DNA of 46,247 bases from an uncultured Pelagibacteraceae bacterium (GTDB taxonomy: Bacteria > Pseudomonadota > Alphaproteobacteria > Pelagibacterales > Pelagibacteraceae). Positions 8,172 through 17,354 of this stretch are shown one piece after another. The first letter of the stretch is position 1, and each line of letters opens with the position of its first letter. The DNA lies in NCBI GenBank assembly GCA_902555465.1, contig CACDSN010000011.1, positions 1 through 46,247 on the forward strand, written 5' to 3'. Below the pieces are notes generated by a model. It was not told where the DNA came from. It worked only from the letters and a program-made list of their open reading frames with translations, and did no database searches. Position numbers and translations under genes: made by a program.

Positions 8172-9702
8172 AATGTCTAGTTTTTGAAAAAACTAAAACT
8201 ATTCCCATTTTATCAGCAAACTTTATTACTTCTTTGTCTCTAATCGAACCATATGGTTGAATAATTGCTCTTACCCCAGCTTGAATTAGTTTTTCAATTC
8301 CATCTACAAACGGAAAGAATGCATCTGAAGCTGCAACTAAGGGCCATTTTTCATTATGCTTTATTTTAAATTTTCTCATTTTTCTAATGGCAATTTCACA
8401 ACTATCAAGTCTACTAGGTTGACCAGAACCTATTCCAACAGTTTTATTATTTTGTGTAATTACAATAGCATTAGATTTAACAGAACGACATACATTTAAA
8501 GAAAAAATAAGTTGATCCATTATTTTTCTTGAAGGTTTAATTTTTGAAACAATTTTATATGATTTATAATTATAGAACATATTGTCAGTTGATTGCATTA
8601 AAAAAGAATTTATCCCTGAAGTAATTTTTTTATTTTTATTTAGTTCTATTTTAGAACTATCAATTAATCTAAGATTTTTTTTATTTTTAAATAATGTTAA
8701 AACACTTTGATCAAATCCATTTGCAATAATTACCTCATAAAAATTTTTAACAATTTCTTTTGCAATTTTTTGACTAAGCTTAAAATTACAAGATACAACA
8801 CCCCCATAGGCACTTATTGGATCACAATTCATAGCAGATAAATAACTTTTCAAATGATCATTTTCTATTGAAACACCAGATGGATTAGCATGCTTGATAA
8901 TTACTGTACCTTTATTTTTAGGTAATGTTTTTGAAATACTAAGAGATGCAAAAATATCATTATAATTATTATAGCTTAAGTCTTTTCCTTGCAATTTTTT
9001 TAAATTAAAATTTTTATTTCCACTATAAATAGCACCATATTGATGAGGATTTTCTCCATATCTTAATTTTTGAATTAATTCTGCTCCTATAATTAGTTTA
9101 TCAGGAATATTTTTTTTTGAAATTGAATTGAAATAATTATATATATTTGCATCGTAACTAGCTGTTTCACCAAAAGCTTCTCTAGACATTCTTGATCTAA
9201 ATTCTAATGAAGTTCCACCATTATAAAAATTTATTTGCTTGATTAAATGCTCATATTGGTCAATTCTAGAAATTACTACAACATCTTTATAATTCTTTGC
9301 TGCTGATCTTACTAAAGTTGGACCACCAATATCAATATTTTCAATTATTTTTTTATGATTTGCAGTTTCATTTACTGTTTTTTCAAATGGGTAAAAATTT
9401 GTTATTACAAGATCTATACTTTGAAATTGAAGTTTTTTTAATATTTTTTGATGTGATTTATTGCTCCTTTTGTATAATATACCTGAATGTATTTTTGGAT
9501 GAAGCGTTTTAACTCTACCTTCAAAAATTTCAGGAAAACCTGTAAAGTCTGAAACTTCTTTACATTTATATTTTAAAGATTTTATTTTTTTATAAGTTCC
9601 ACCCGAACTTATAAAATTAATATTATATTTTTTTAGAACTTTAAGAATTTTTTTAAGATTTGATTTATTGGAAACAGAAATTAAAGCGGTTTTAATTTTC
9701 AT
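8161..9702 (-). CDS. purH: PurH, bifunctional AICAR formyltransferase / IMP cyclohydrolase
   Basis: 513-residue enzyme of the last two steps of purine synthesis: formylation of AICAR with 10-formyl-THF, then ring closure to IMP. The N-terminal MGS-like cyclohydrolase domain (about 1-195) shows ALISVSNKSNLKKILK, SSGGTYKKI and GGPTLVRSAAKN. The C-terminal transformylase (about 200-513) has LRYGENPHQ, the catalytic KHANPSGVS with Lys and His, SAYGGVVSCN and the conserved ASDAFFPF near the end. Length is typical. The ATG overlaps the upstream heparinase-like gene stop by 4 bp, so both are likely in one operon with rpe. The folate cofactor supply links to folD at 32676. Confidence 0.97.
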   Translation of the reverse strand: MKIKTALISVSNKSNLKKILKVLKKYNINFISSGGTYKKIKSLKYKCKEVSDFTGFPEIFEGRVKTLHPKIHSGILYKRSNKSHQKILKKLQFQSIDLVITNFYPFEKTVNETANHKKIIENIDIGGPTLVRSAAKNYKDVVVISRIDQYEHLIKQINFYNGGTSLEFRSRMSREAFGETASYDANIYNYFNSISKKNIPDKLIIGAELIQKLRYGENPHQYGAIYSGNKNFNLKKLQGKDLSYNNYNDIFASLSISKTLPKNKGTVIIKHANPSGVSIENDHLKSYLSAMNCDPISAYGGVVSCNFKLSQKIAKEIVKNFYEVIIANGFDQSVLTLFKNKKNLRLIDSSKIELNKNKKITSGINSFLMQSTDNMFYNYKSYKIVSKIKPSRKIMDQLIFSLNVCRSVKSNAIVITQNNKTVGIGSGQPSRLDSCEIAIRKMRKFKIKHNEKWPLVAASDAFFPFVDGIEKLIQAGVRAIIQPYGSIRDKEVIKFADKMGIVLVFSKTRHFNH

Positions 9703-11330
9703 ATTTTAGATATTTCCCATATAATATTTTGTTCCTCAGGTATAGTTACGCCAGTGACAAGTATATTTCTGTTTTCTAAATATTTATTTTTCATGCCAAA
9801 ATATAAGCCAGTTTCAATATCAATCTTATGATTTTTACAAGTAAATTTCCATCCAACATTTTTACTTTCAATTAATACAGACTCATTATTTAATAACTTG
9901 GTTAAATTAATTCCAGGTAGCAAATGGAATCTTATAGTAAAACTACAAGATTTAAAATTCTTTGTTTTGGTAAGTTTATCACAACCTTGCAATTTAAAAT
10001 TATCATGTAAAAAATTTATTTGTCTTTCATGTATAACCCCGTGTGATTTATTATATGCATCATGTGAAGCTTTAATTGACCAAAAATCATTTTCTGATCT
10101 AATCTCTTTGTTAAGGATTTTAATATTTTTATTTGTTAACATATATCCATTTTTATCTCTTTCAAATTTTACTGTTGAAGTATTATCTAATACTAAAGCA
10201 GAATGTGTTGCAGAGGACTTTGAAATTATATTTAATTGATGTTTGTGATTTTGAAAGTAACCAGAATTTGTTATTACTTTTTCTCCATGGCAATTAAACT
10301 CAAATGAAAATAAACCAGCCTGATAATCTTTTGAAAATTTTTTTTCAGGGGTTTTTCCAACATCCATAGCCAACATTGTTTTTTTATTTCTTAAAACAAC
10401 GTAACCACCAGCCTCATTAGTATCATCTTTAAATTTATATTTGTGAAAGTTCAGATAATTATCAAATTCTTTGTTAGAATCATCAAAGTTTCCATTAAAT
10501 AACATTCCAGTATTTTTATTTGAGCATAAAAGATTATATGATTTTCCTAAATAAAAAATTTTTTCATCCAAAAAATCAGGAATATTTGTTTGGGACTCTT
10601 TCAATATTTCCCTAATTACAATTAAATACTTTAAGTAAAAGACTAATTGTCTTAAATTTCTAGATTTAGGAAAGTTATTTATGTCTAAGGAAAAATTTAA
10701 TAGATGTTTTAAAAGATCAATTCCAAATTTTAGATAATAATTATCTCCATAAGTCAGACCAACTAGAATTATTGCTGTGCTACCAATAATTTTATCATCT
10801 AATTTTTTAGACCTTTGAATTTCATTTATTAAATGGTTAGTTTGTTTCTTAATTATACTATCAAAATGAGTTTTATAATCTGGCTCAGAATTTTCATAAG
10901 TTAGTTTCGAATTTGAGATCCAAGCAATAATTCTTCTTGATAAAATATCTAAATCCCAAATTTCTTGTTTGTACTTTTCATTTTCACAAATCCAATTATA
11001 AATCACATTTTGGGTAATTTTTTGAGATGATCTTAAATCTAATGTAAATAACCAAAAAAAGCTGTGAAGATTCTTAAAGCTTTTATTATTCAAATCCGAA
11101 GAATTTTTCCAAATACGGTTCAAAGAAAAATCTTCAATATTGTATTTTTTTTTATCAAATTTTATAAGACAATTAAGTATATTCTGACTTGGTTTATAAA
11201 TTATTACTTTGTCATCTGTTTTTGAAATCTTTTTGTTATATAATGGTGAATTTAAGTATAATTTCCTTATTTGATGGATTATATGATAGAAAATTGAACC
11301 AAAGTTTAAAAAAACGCTTTTAATAAACAT
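9699..11330 (-). CDS. Heparinase II/III-like protein
   Basis: 543 residues. An N-terminal helical half (about 60-280) precedes a C-terminal beta-sheet domain (about 300-540) with EAGGYVVLRNKKTMLAMDVGK, then NCHGEKVITNSGYFQNH and THSALVLDNTSTV, features of the heparinase II/III family, which cleaves uronic-acid polysaccharides by beta-elimination. The family occurs next to purH and an rRNA methyltransferase in most Alphaproteobacteria, so it is better viewed as a conserved housekeeping relative of unknown substrate than as a scavenging lyase. I see no clear signal peptide. It abuts rpe with no gap and overlaps purH by 4 bp. The enzymatic role is inferred from family only. Confidence 0.82.
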   Translation of the reverse strand: MFIKSVFLNFGSIFYHIIHQIRKLYLNSPLYNKKISKTDDKVIIYKPSQNILNCLIKFDKKKYNIEDFSLNRIWKNSSDLNNKSFKNLHSFFWLFTLDLRSSQKITQNVIYNWICENEKYKQEIWDLDILSRRIIAWISNSKLTYENSEPDYKTHFDSIIKKQTNHLINEIQRSKKLDDKIIGSTAIILVGLTYGDNYYLKFGIDLLKHLLNFSLDINNFPKSRNLRQLVFYLKYLIVIREILKESQTNIPDFLDEKIFYLGKSYNLLCSNKNTGMLFNGNFDDSNKEFDNYLNFHKYKFKDDTNEAGGYVVLRNKKTMLAMDVGKTPEKKFSKDYQAGLFSFEFNCHGEKVITNSGYFQNHKHQLNIISKSSATHSALVLDNTSTVKFERDKNGYMLTNKNIKILNKEIRSENDFWSIKASHDAYNKSHGVIHERQINFLHDNFKLQGCDKLTKTKNFKSCSFTIRFHLLPGINLTKLLNNESVLIESKNVGWKFTCKNHKIDIETGLYFGMKNKYLENRNILVTGVTIPEEQNIIWEISKI

Positions 11331-11990
11331 TTAGATTTGTTTTAAAATTTTGATATTTTTTTTTAAATCTCCATTATTTTCTTTAAATACAGTTGTGCCT
11401 GATACTAAAATATCAACGCCAGCATCAATTGCAATTTTAGAAGTTTCAAAATTTATTCCTCCGTCTATCTCAATTTTAAAATTTAATTTTCTTTGACTTC
11501 TAATTTTATCTAACTCAACAATTTTCTTAATAACTCTATTTATAAATTTTTGTCCTCCAAAACCTGGATAAACACTCATTATTAAAATTAAATCAATTTT
11601 GTCTAAATATTCTTCAGCAATATTTATTTCTGTATCTGGATTTAGAGAAATGCCCACCTTCTTGCTTAATGAATTAATTAGATTTATAGTTTCCTGAGTA
11701 TTTTTAGTTGCCTCTGGATGAAAAGTTATAATGTCAGCTCCAGCATCGCTGTAGTCTTTAATGTATTTATGCACTGGATCTATCATTAAATGAACATCAA
11801 AAGGTAAAGAAGTGTATTTTCTCAAGCTTTTTATAACAGGAGGTCCGATGGTAAGATTTGGAACAAAATGACCATCCATGACATCTACATGAATCATGTC
11901 AGCTCCACTTTTTTCCAATCTTTTAATATCTTCACCTAATTGACTAAAATCAGCTGATAATATTGATGGCGATATTTGTATTTTTTTCAT
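11331..11990 (-). CDS. rpe: Ribulose-phosphate 3-epimerase
   Basis: 219-residue TIM-barrel enzyme interconverting ribulose 5-phosphate and xylulose 5-phosphate in the pentose phosphate pathway. Hallmarks: SPSILSADFSQLGE at the start, HVDVMDGHFVPNLTIGP with metal-binding His and the catalytic Asp, VHLMIDP with the next His, MSVYPGFGGQKFI, and the second catalytic Asp in IEIDGGIN, then the phosphate loop SGTTVF. Length is normal. The stop abuts the ATG of the heparinase-like gene, so rpe is probably the first gene of an rpe-heparinase-purH operon. A 47-bp gap separates it from an upstream small membrane protein gene on the same strand. Confidence 0.97.
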   Translation of the reverse strand: MKKIQISPSILSADFSQLGEDIKRLEKSGADMIHVDVMDGHFVPNLTIGPPVIKSLRKYTSLPFDVHLMIDPVHKYIKDYSDAGADIITFHPEATKNTQETINLINSLSKKVGISLNPDTEINIAEEYLDKIDLILIMSVYPGFGGQKFINRVIKKIVELDKIRSQRKLNFKIEIDGGINFETSKIAIDAGVDILVSGTTVFKENNGDLKKNIKILKQI

Positions 11991-12037
11991 AGATAGTAAT
12001 TTTATAGTACTATCAATTTTTCAAACAATTTGAATTA

Positions 12038-12373
12038 TTATTTACCAAAAATTCTATAAATTTCATTTGCTATTTCACTTTCTAATGGAAAGGAAAGCAT
12101 TCCCATAACAGAATAACCAAGTAAATATGGTATTAAATAAAACCTTATCATATAAAAAAACCATGCTACGTATAAGGGAACAATCGGATGAGCTATAAAG
12201 CTTGGCGTTATAAATTTAAATAATTTAATTATAGGATTTGTAGATTTTACAAATATTCTCATAAAGAAAAATTCCGAGTCTTCCTTTTGAAAAATGTTCA
12301 TTGCTGTTCGACCTATAAGAGTCCACATTATAATTCCCAAAATATAGTCAATAATTAGAATGTATATCGGCAT
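12038..12373 (-). CDS. Small conserved-looking membrane protein of unknown function
   Basis: 111 residues. I do not recognise the family. Hydrophobic segments lie at about 3-22 and 60-95 (with FIAHPIVPLYVAWFFYMIRF and YLLGYSVMGML), consistent with two or three membrane spans, and a charged C-terminus ends in EIYRIFGK. NPIIKLFKFITPSF loosely recalls the membrane-loop-membrane pattern of YggT-type proteins, but the match is too weak to name it. It lies between the symporter gene and rpe, all on the minus strand. A strong hairpin (12389-12416) sits just before its start, so it may be expressed separately from the symporter. Confidence 0.6.
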   Translation of the reverse strand: MPIYILIIDYILGIIMWTLIGRTAMNIFQKEDSEFFFMRIFVKSTNPIIKLFKFITPSFIAHPIVPLYVAWFFYMIRFYLIPYLLGYSVMGMLSFPLESEIANEIYRIFGK

Positions 12374-12388
12374 AAAACTTTTAGGTGA

Positions 12389-12416
12389 TTAGGGGCGTAT
12401 ATTTTTACGCCCCTAA
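12389..12416 (-). terminator. Perfect 11-bp hairpin after the symporter gene
   Basis: Inverted repeat TTAGGGGCGTA / TACGCCCCTAA with a 6-base loop, unusually G+C rich for this window. It lies 12 bp past the symporter stop and 15 bp before the next start on the same strand. A run of five A residues sits in the loop on the minus strand but no T tract follows the stem, so intrinsic termination is not certain; it may instead stabilise the 3' end of the strongly expressed symporter mRNA. Confidence 0.65.
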
Positions 12417-12428
12417 ATATAAATTTAC

Positions 12429-14282
12429 TTAGTGTGCTTTTCCAAGTATTGTCTTACCACTAGGTACCCTGACTTCATCGACCATTTTTTGGGTCGCGCT
12501 ATCAGGTTCTTCAGTCATTAGACTTACTACAACCATTACAATAAGACATACTGATGCTCCTATAATACCAAATCTTAGGTGGTCAATACCTAACCAAGGA
12601 GTTTGAGCCATAAATTTAGGCCCAACATAGATTAAGTATGCTGTACCAGATCCAAGACCTGCTATCATCCCTGCAACAGCACCTGCTCTAGTTGCTCTCT
12701 TCCACCATATTCCAAGAACTAGTGGGAAGAACAATCCTGACATAGCAAAGTCGAACGCCCAAGCTACGGCACCAAGAATTGAAGTAATTCTCATTGACGC
12801 AATATATGCTCCGGCAGCACCTATTACTATTAGAAGTCCTCTAGCAACTAATAATCTTTTTCTTACATCTGCTTTGGGATCAACGATTTTATAATAAATA
12901 TCGTGTGATAAAGCATTCGCGATTGCAAGAATTAGACCATCTGCAGTTGACATCGCAGCAGCCATTCCTCCAGCAGCAACTAGTCCAGAAATCACGTAAG
13001 GTAATCCAGCAACCTCAGGAGTTGCAAGAACTACTACGTCACCTCTCATGAACCATTCATTTAACTGAAGAACACCGTCTCCGTTAAAGTCTGCAATAAA
13101 GGCTTGTTTAACATTAATCCAAGCATTAACCCATTCAATTTGCATTATTTCAGCAATAGGTTTTCCAATTAGACCTGTCGGTAAGTTAGGATCTAAAAGA
13201 GATATCTTAGACAATGTTGCTAACATAGGCGCTGAAGTATAAAGTAGTGCAATAAAGAACAGTGACCATGCCACTGATTTTCTTGCAGCTTTAACACTTG
13301 GCGTTGTGAAGTATCTCATCAGAATGTGAGGTAGAGAAGCTGTTCCTACCATCATACAAATTGCTAATGATATAAACTTCCAAGCAGCCATTCCACCAGC
13401 TGGCACGTCAGAGTGAGGCACTGAAATTGATTTCAATCCTCCTGGTACACCAGCAGCTTTAATGTCTGCAGCAGCGTTTTTAACTAATCCAAATGTAGCC
13501 TCTAAGTCATTTAGTCTTGCTACCTCGTCCGCTAACATTAAGTGCGGGAAGAACCCAAAACCATTTTTGTTACTTATCCAGAATACAGGAATTAGATATG
13601 CGATAATTAAAACGATGTACTGAGCAACTTGTGTCCATGTAACCGCTCTCATACCACCTAACATTGAACATAGTAAGATACTTACTAGTCCAACCCAAAC
13701 TCCTAATTCAAATGGAATACCTAGAGCTCTCGAAGCAATTGTTCCAGTCGCATTAATTTGTGCTGTTACGTAAGTGAAAGAAGCCAAAGTAAGAACTACA
13801 ACCGCCATGAAACGTGCACCGTTTCCACCGTATCTTGTTCCTATAAAATCTGGCACTGTGTAACAACCAAACTTTCTTAAGTATGGAGCCATTAGCGAAG
13901 ACACCAACACATATCCACCAGTCCATCCGACTAGGAATGCCATGTAAGTGTAACCACCAAAGTAAATACCTCCTGCCATTGCAACGAATGATGCACCTGA
14001 CATCCAGTCAGCTGCTGTCGCCATTCCGTTGAAGACCGTTGGCACCTGTCTTCCAGCTACATAATAAGCATCGACCTGAACAGTTCTAGAAATCCATCCA
14101 ATTAATGCATAGATAGCAACCGTAAAGGCAACAAACAATATACCTATCGTTTTAGCATCCATACCAGCTTGTTCTGCAATAGCCATCAAAATGATGAAAA
14201 TTAAGAAACCACCAGTATAGGTACCATAGATTTTAGGTAGATTGCTTATGAAGTCTTTTTTATTAATAAACTTTTCAGCCAT
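12429..14282 (-). CDS. Solute:sodium symporter, large subunit (acetate/ActP-like type)
   Basis: 617-residue inner-membrane transporter of the SSS family with about 13 spans. The core signature is present: VDAYYVAGRQVPTVFNGMA, then ATAADWMSGASFVAMAGGIY and GGMRAVTWTQVAQY, and AAAMSTADGLILAIANALSHD. It belongs to the branch that works with a DUF4212 small subunit, encoded immediately upstream with a 1-bp overlap (TAATG). The nearby acetyl-CoA synthetase suggests acetate or a related carboxylate as substrate. A long polar loop (about 240-295) and an EF-hand-like loop DFNGDGVLQLNE at 398-409 are additions to the core. The two subunit genes have higher G+C and preferred codons compared with neighbours, a sign of strong expression. 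Confidence 0.92.
   Translation of the reverse strand: MAEKFINKKDFISNLPKIYGTYTGGFLIFIILMAIAEQAGMDAKTIGILFVAFTVAIYALIGWISRTVQVDAYYVAGRQVPTVFNGMATAADWMSGASFVAMAGGIYFGGYTYMAFLVGWTGGYVLVSSLMAPYLRKFGCYTVPDFIGTRYGGNGARFMAVVVLTLASFTYVTAQINATGTIASRALGIPFELGVWVGLVSILLCSMLGGMRAVTWTQVAQYIVLIIAYLIPVFWISNKNGFGFFPHLMLADEVARLNDLEATFGLVKNAAADIKAAGVPGGLKSISVPHSDVPAGGMAAWKFISLAICMMVGTASLPHILMRYFTTPSVKAARKSVAWSLFFIALLYTSAPMLATLSKISLLDPNLPTGLIGKPIAEIMQIEWVNAWINVKQAFIADFNGDGVLQLNEWFMRGDVVVLATPEVAGLPYVISGLVAAGGMAAAMSTADGLILAIANALSHDIYYKIVDPKADVRKRLLVARGLLIVIGAAGAYIASMRITSILGAVAWAFDFAMSGLFFPLVLGIWWKRATRAGAVAGMIAGLGSGTAYLIYVGPKFMAQTPWLGIDHLRFGIIGASVCLIVMVVVSLMTEEPDSATQKMVDEVRVPSGKTILGKAH
13056..13091 (-). other. EF-hand-like calcium loop inside the symporter
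   Basis: Codons for residues 398-409 read DFNGDGVLQLNE, which fits the canonical 12-residue loop with Asp1, Asn3, Asp5, Gly6 and Glu12. It lies in the extramembrane loop between the segments before and after residues 360-425, next to FMRGDVVVLA. Calcium binding is inferred from the pattern only; a single loop without a partner hand may bind weakly. Confidence 0.6.
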
Positions 14283-14542
14283 TATTCGTCCTCCCCTCTT
14301 TCGGCGAAGCCAAACTCTTCGTCAATTTTCTCTTGTCTGTTTGCAAACCAAAATATTAAGACAACGAAAATTACTATAGATCCTTGGGCACACATATAAT
14401 ACGCAAGTGGGTATCCCAAAAAGCTACCATTGTTTAAGCTTTCACCAAACATGAAGATGACGATTGAGAAAACAAACCAAATTGCAAGTGTTAACATCAT
14501 TAACCCTTTGGTTTTTTCCCAGTGTCTTTCTTTGTTTGACAT
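14282..14542 (-). CDS. DUF4212 symporter small subunit
   Basis: 86-residue protein with two membrane spans (about 14-33 and 50-66) and a charged C-terminal tail. The RHWEKTKGLMMLTLAIWFVFSI region, the GYPLAYYMCAQGSIVIFVVLIF segment and the closing acidic stretch match the DUF4212 small subunit that accompanies a class of large sodium:solute symporters. It should form a complex with the large subunit encoded next, whose ATG overlaps this stop by one base. A strong GGGAGG ribosome binding site stands 7-8 bases before the ATG, better than at most genes here, which fits high expression. The 107-bp upstream gap is the divergent promoter region shared with the 14650 gene. Confidence 0.9.
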   Translation of the reverse strand: MSNKERHWEKTKGLMMLTLAIWFVFSIVIFMFGESLNNGSFLGYPLAYYMCAQGSIVIFVVLIFWFANRQEKIDEEFGFAERGEDE

Positions 14543-14605
14543 TTTTAATCCTCCCTATAGGTTAAAAAAAGAAACCATACCGATTTGAAAAAGGATTGGA
14601 AGTCC

Positions 14606-14626
14606 TAAAATGGTCTTTAAAATGGT
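14606..14626. promoter_or_regulatory. Two 9-bp direct repeats in the divergent promoter region
   Basis: TAAAATGGT occurs at 14606-14614 and again at 14618-14626, a 12-bp period, between the divergent symporter operon and the 14650 gene. Spaced short repeats in such a position could be a regulator site, but in A+T-rich DNA chance is possible. Confidence 0.3.
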
Positions 14627-14649
14627 GAAAAACGCTGAAAAAACAACGT

Positions 14650-15276
14650 ATGGCAATTAAATACAAGTTAAAATTGAAAGATTTAAAGTTAGAATACTTA
14701 ATTGACTATTTTAAACCACTTCTCAAATATTTAAGACCAAAGAAAAAAATAGAAAATTATCAGGATTTAAAGAATTTTATCCAAAAAAAATCTGCATGGA
14801 TAAGTCAAGTCACCTTATACGGGTATTTAAAAACTAGAATGGGAGCTAAATATGTTCTGATGTTTGAGGATGAAATTTTTCTAGGATCAATAAACAAAGC
14901 TAAGTGGAATATTTATGCTGAGGCACTCCAAGATTTTTGCTTATACTCAATCTCGTATTTAAAAGACATACATCAAAAACATGATACTGAAAAAGCAAAG
15001 GAAATATTTTTAGAAATTTTGTCAAATGAAGAAAAAAATCAAATGCCTATTGAAATTATAGAAAAGTCAAAAAGAGAATTTAGTGAAAGACTAAATAAAA
15101 TTGATTGGGAGAAGCATTACAAAAATCTTCCATTTAATAACAGCGCCATTGCTTTATATGAGTGGTCTCCAGTTGCGGAAGAGCTTAAGAGTTTAGATAG
15201 AAAGATTGTTTTGAATTCAATGATTTTAAAATGGGATATAATTAAAAAAGAATTTTCTCAATTAATAAATTTTTAA
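14650..15276 (+). CDS. Uncharacterised protein in the acetate gene cluster
   Basis: 208 residues, no signal peptide or membrane span, rich in Lys and Glu and probably mainly helical. I do not recognise a named family. A conserved-looking central part reads [29 protein letters not shown] (about 47-76), and the C-terminal half has [21 protein letters not shown]. It is divergent from the symporter operon and its 3' end overlaps the convergent acs gene by 4 bp, so it sits inside the symporter-acs cluster. The position suggests a role tied to acetate or carboxylate uptake or its control, but nothing in the sequence proves that. Confidence 0.6.
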   Translation: MAIKYKLKLKDLKLEYLIDYFKPLLKYLRPKKKIENYQDLKNFIQKKSAWISQVTLYGYLKTRMGAKYVLMFEDEIFLGSINKAKWNIYAEALQDFCLYSISYLKDIHQKHDTEKAKEIFLEILSNEEKNQMPIEIIEKSKREFSERLNKIDWEKHYKNLPFNNSAIALYEWSPVAEELKSLDRKIVLNSMILKWDIIKKEFSQLINF

Positions 15277-17354
15277 ATATTTTTTCTGTTGTTAACTAAA
15301 TTATCAACAACACTTGGATCAGCCAAAGTAGTTGTATCACCTAACTGATCATGCTCGTTGGCTGCGATTTTTCTCAAAATTCTTCTCATAATTTTTCCTG
15401 ATCTTGTTTTAGGTAAACCTGCAGAAAATTGAATTATCTCAGGTCTATAAAATGGTCCTAAAGTTTTTGCAATATGATTTTTTAATTCTCTCTCCAAATC
15501 ACCATCGGCTATTACCCCATTATTAACTGTAACAAAACAATATAAAGCATTTCCTTTGATTTGATGAGGATAACCAACAACTGCTGCTTCAGCTACTTTT
15601 GGATGAGCTACAAATGCACTTTCTATTTCTGCTGTTCCAAGATTATGGCCAGAAACAATTATTACATCATCGACTCTTCCAGTAATCCAGTAGTAACCAT
15701 CTTTATCTCTTCTACAACCATCACCAGTAAAATATTTTCCGTCAAATTGTGAAAAGTATGTATCAATAAACCTTTGATGATCACCGTACACCGTTCTCAT
15801 TTGACCGGGCCATGATTGGGACATACATAATCTTCCTTGACCCTCACCTTTAATTTCTTTTCCAGACTGATCCACTATCACAGGTTTTATACCAAAGAAT
15901 GGTTTTGTTGCAGATCCAGGTTTTAGATCTATTGCTCCAGTTTGAGGCGATATTAGAATTCCCCCCGTTTCAGTTTGCCACCACGTATCTACTATAGGAC
16001 ATTTGTTTTCCCCCACAGTTTTATAATACCATTCCCAAGCTTCTGGATTAATAGGTTCTCCGACAGATCCCAACAATTTCAAGGACTTTCTCGATGTTTT
16101 TTTAACCGGCCCATCTCCTTGAGCCATCAAAGCTCTTATTGCTGTTGGCGCAGTATAAAAAATATTAACTTTATATTTATCAACAATCTGCCACCATCTT
16201 GAAAAATCTGGATAAGTTGGAACTCCCTCAAACATTATTGTTGTTGCACCATTTGATAGAGGTCCATAAATTATGTAACTATGACCAGTAATCCATCCTA
16301 TATCTGCAGTACAAAAATAAATATCTTTTGGTTTATAGTTAAAAATATATTGATGAGTCATTGATGCATAAACCATATATCCACCTGTAGTATGAAGAAC
16401 ACCTTTTGGTTTACCTGTAGATCCCGACGTATATAAAATAAATAGAGGATCTTCTGCTCCCATCTCTTCGGGTTCACATTGAGATGGTACTCCTTTAATC
16501 ATATCACTATACCAAACATCTCTACTTTCATCCCAATTTATTCTGTTCCCTGTTCTTTTAACTACGATACATTTTTTAACATTAGGACAATGTATTAATG
16601 CTTCATCAACAATCGATTTTAAATGAATTGTTTTTCCACCTCTTATTCCCTCATCTGCTGTAACAATATAATCAGATTTACAATTATTAACTCTTTCCGC
16701 GACAGAGTCCGCTGAAAAACCACCAAAAATAATTGAGTGAATTGCACCAATCCTTGCACAGGCAAGCATTGTGTAAGCTAATTCAGGTATCATTGTAAGA
16801 TATATTGTAACCCTATCTCCCTTTTGAACTCCAAGTTTTCTGAGCCCATTTGCCGCCTTAGCAACTTCATCATGTAGTTGTTTATAGCTTATTCTTTTTT
16901 GAACTTTAGGATCATCTCCAACCCAAATAATAGCTGTCTTATCTTTATTCTTTTTTAAATGTCTGTCTATACAGTTTGCTGATGCATTTAAAGTCCCATC
17001 ATAAAACCATTTTATGCTAACATCCTCCTTGCTGTAATTAACATCTTTAACTTTTGTATAAGGTTTAATCCAAGTAATTCTTTTTCCTTCTTTTGCCCAA
17101 AAGTCGCTATTATTTCTTATAGATTCTTTATATTTTTTTTCATACATCGACTTATTAACTAATGCACTTTTAATCCATTCTGACTTCGTTTTATAAATTT
17201 TTTCAGATGAAACTTTTAATTTACTTTTTGATTTTCTATTTTTTTTTTTATTCTTCTTACTTTTTCTTTTTGAAATTCTATGATTTTTTCTTTTTTTTAA
17301 AGATTTCTTTTTTACTTTTTTTTTACTTTTTCTTTTTTTCTTTTTTTTTGGCAT
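15273..17354 (-). CDS. acs: Acetyl-CoA synthetase (AMP-forming) with lysine-rich N-terminal extension
   Basis: 693 residues as drawn. It activates acetate to acetyl-AMP and then acetyl-CoA. Core motifs: [19 protein letters not shown] at the domain start, the P-loop-like [48 protein letters not shown], and [14 protein letters not shown] with the Lys that protein acetylation controls in relatives. The first 48 residues contain 31 Lys or Arg, a tail absent from ordinary Acs. An in-frame ATG at 17147 (residue 70) would give a 624-residue enzyme starting right at the conserved domain, so the start is genuinely uncertain. The upstream ATG lies inside the EVE gene (32-bp overlap). It likely works with the symporter at 12429-14542. 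Confidence 0.95.
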   Translation of the reverse strand: MPKKKKKRKSKKKVKKKSLKKRKNHRISKRKSKKNKKKNRKSKSKLKVSSEKIYKTKSEWIKSALVNKSMYEKKYKESIRNNSDFWAKEGKRITWIKPYTKVKDVNYSKEDVSIKWFYDGTLNASANCIDRHLKKNKDKTAIIWVGDDPKVQKRISYKQLHDEVAKAANGLRKLGVQKGDRVTIYLTMIPELAYTMLACARIGAIHSIIFGGFSADSVAERVNNCKSDYIVTADEGIRGGKTIHLKSIVDEALIHCPNVKKCIVVKRTGNRINWDESRDVWYSDMIKGVPSQCEPEEMGAEDPLFILYTSGSTGKPKGVLHTTGGYMVYASMTHQYIFNYKPKDIYFCTADIGWITGHSYIIYGPLSNGATTIMFEGVPTYPDFSRWWQIVDKYKVNIFYTAPTAIRALMAQGDGPVKKTSRKSLKLLGSVGEPINPEAWEWYYKTVGENKCPIVDTWWQTETGGILISPQTGAIDLKPGSATKPFFGIKPVIVDQSGKEIKGEGQGRLCMSQSWPGQMRTVYGDHQRFIDTYFSQFDGKYFTGDGCRRDKDGYYWITGRVDDVIIVSGHNLGTAEIESAFVAHPKVAEAAVVGYPHQIKGNALYCFVTVNNGVIADGDLERELKNHIAKTLGPFYRPEIIQFSAGLPKTRSGKIMRRILRKIAANEHDQLGDTTTLADPSVVDNLVNNRKNI

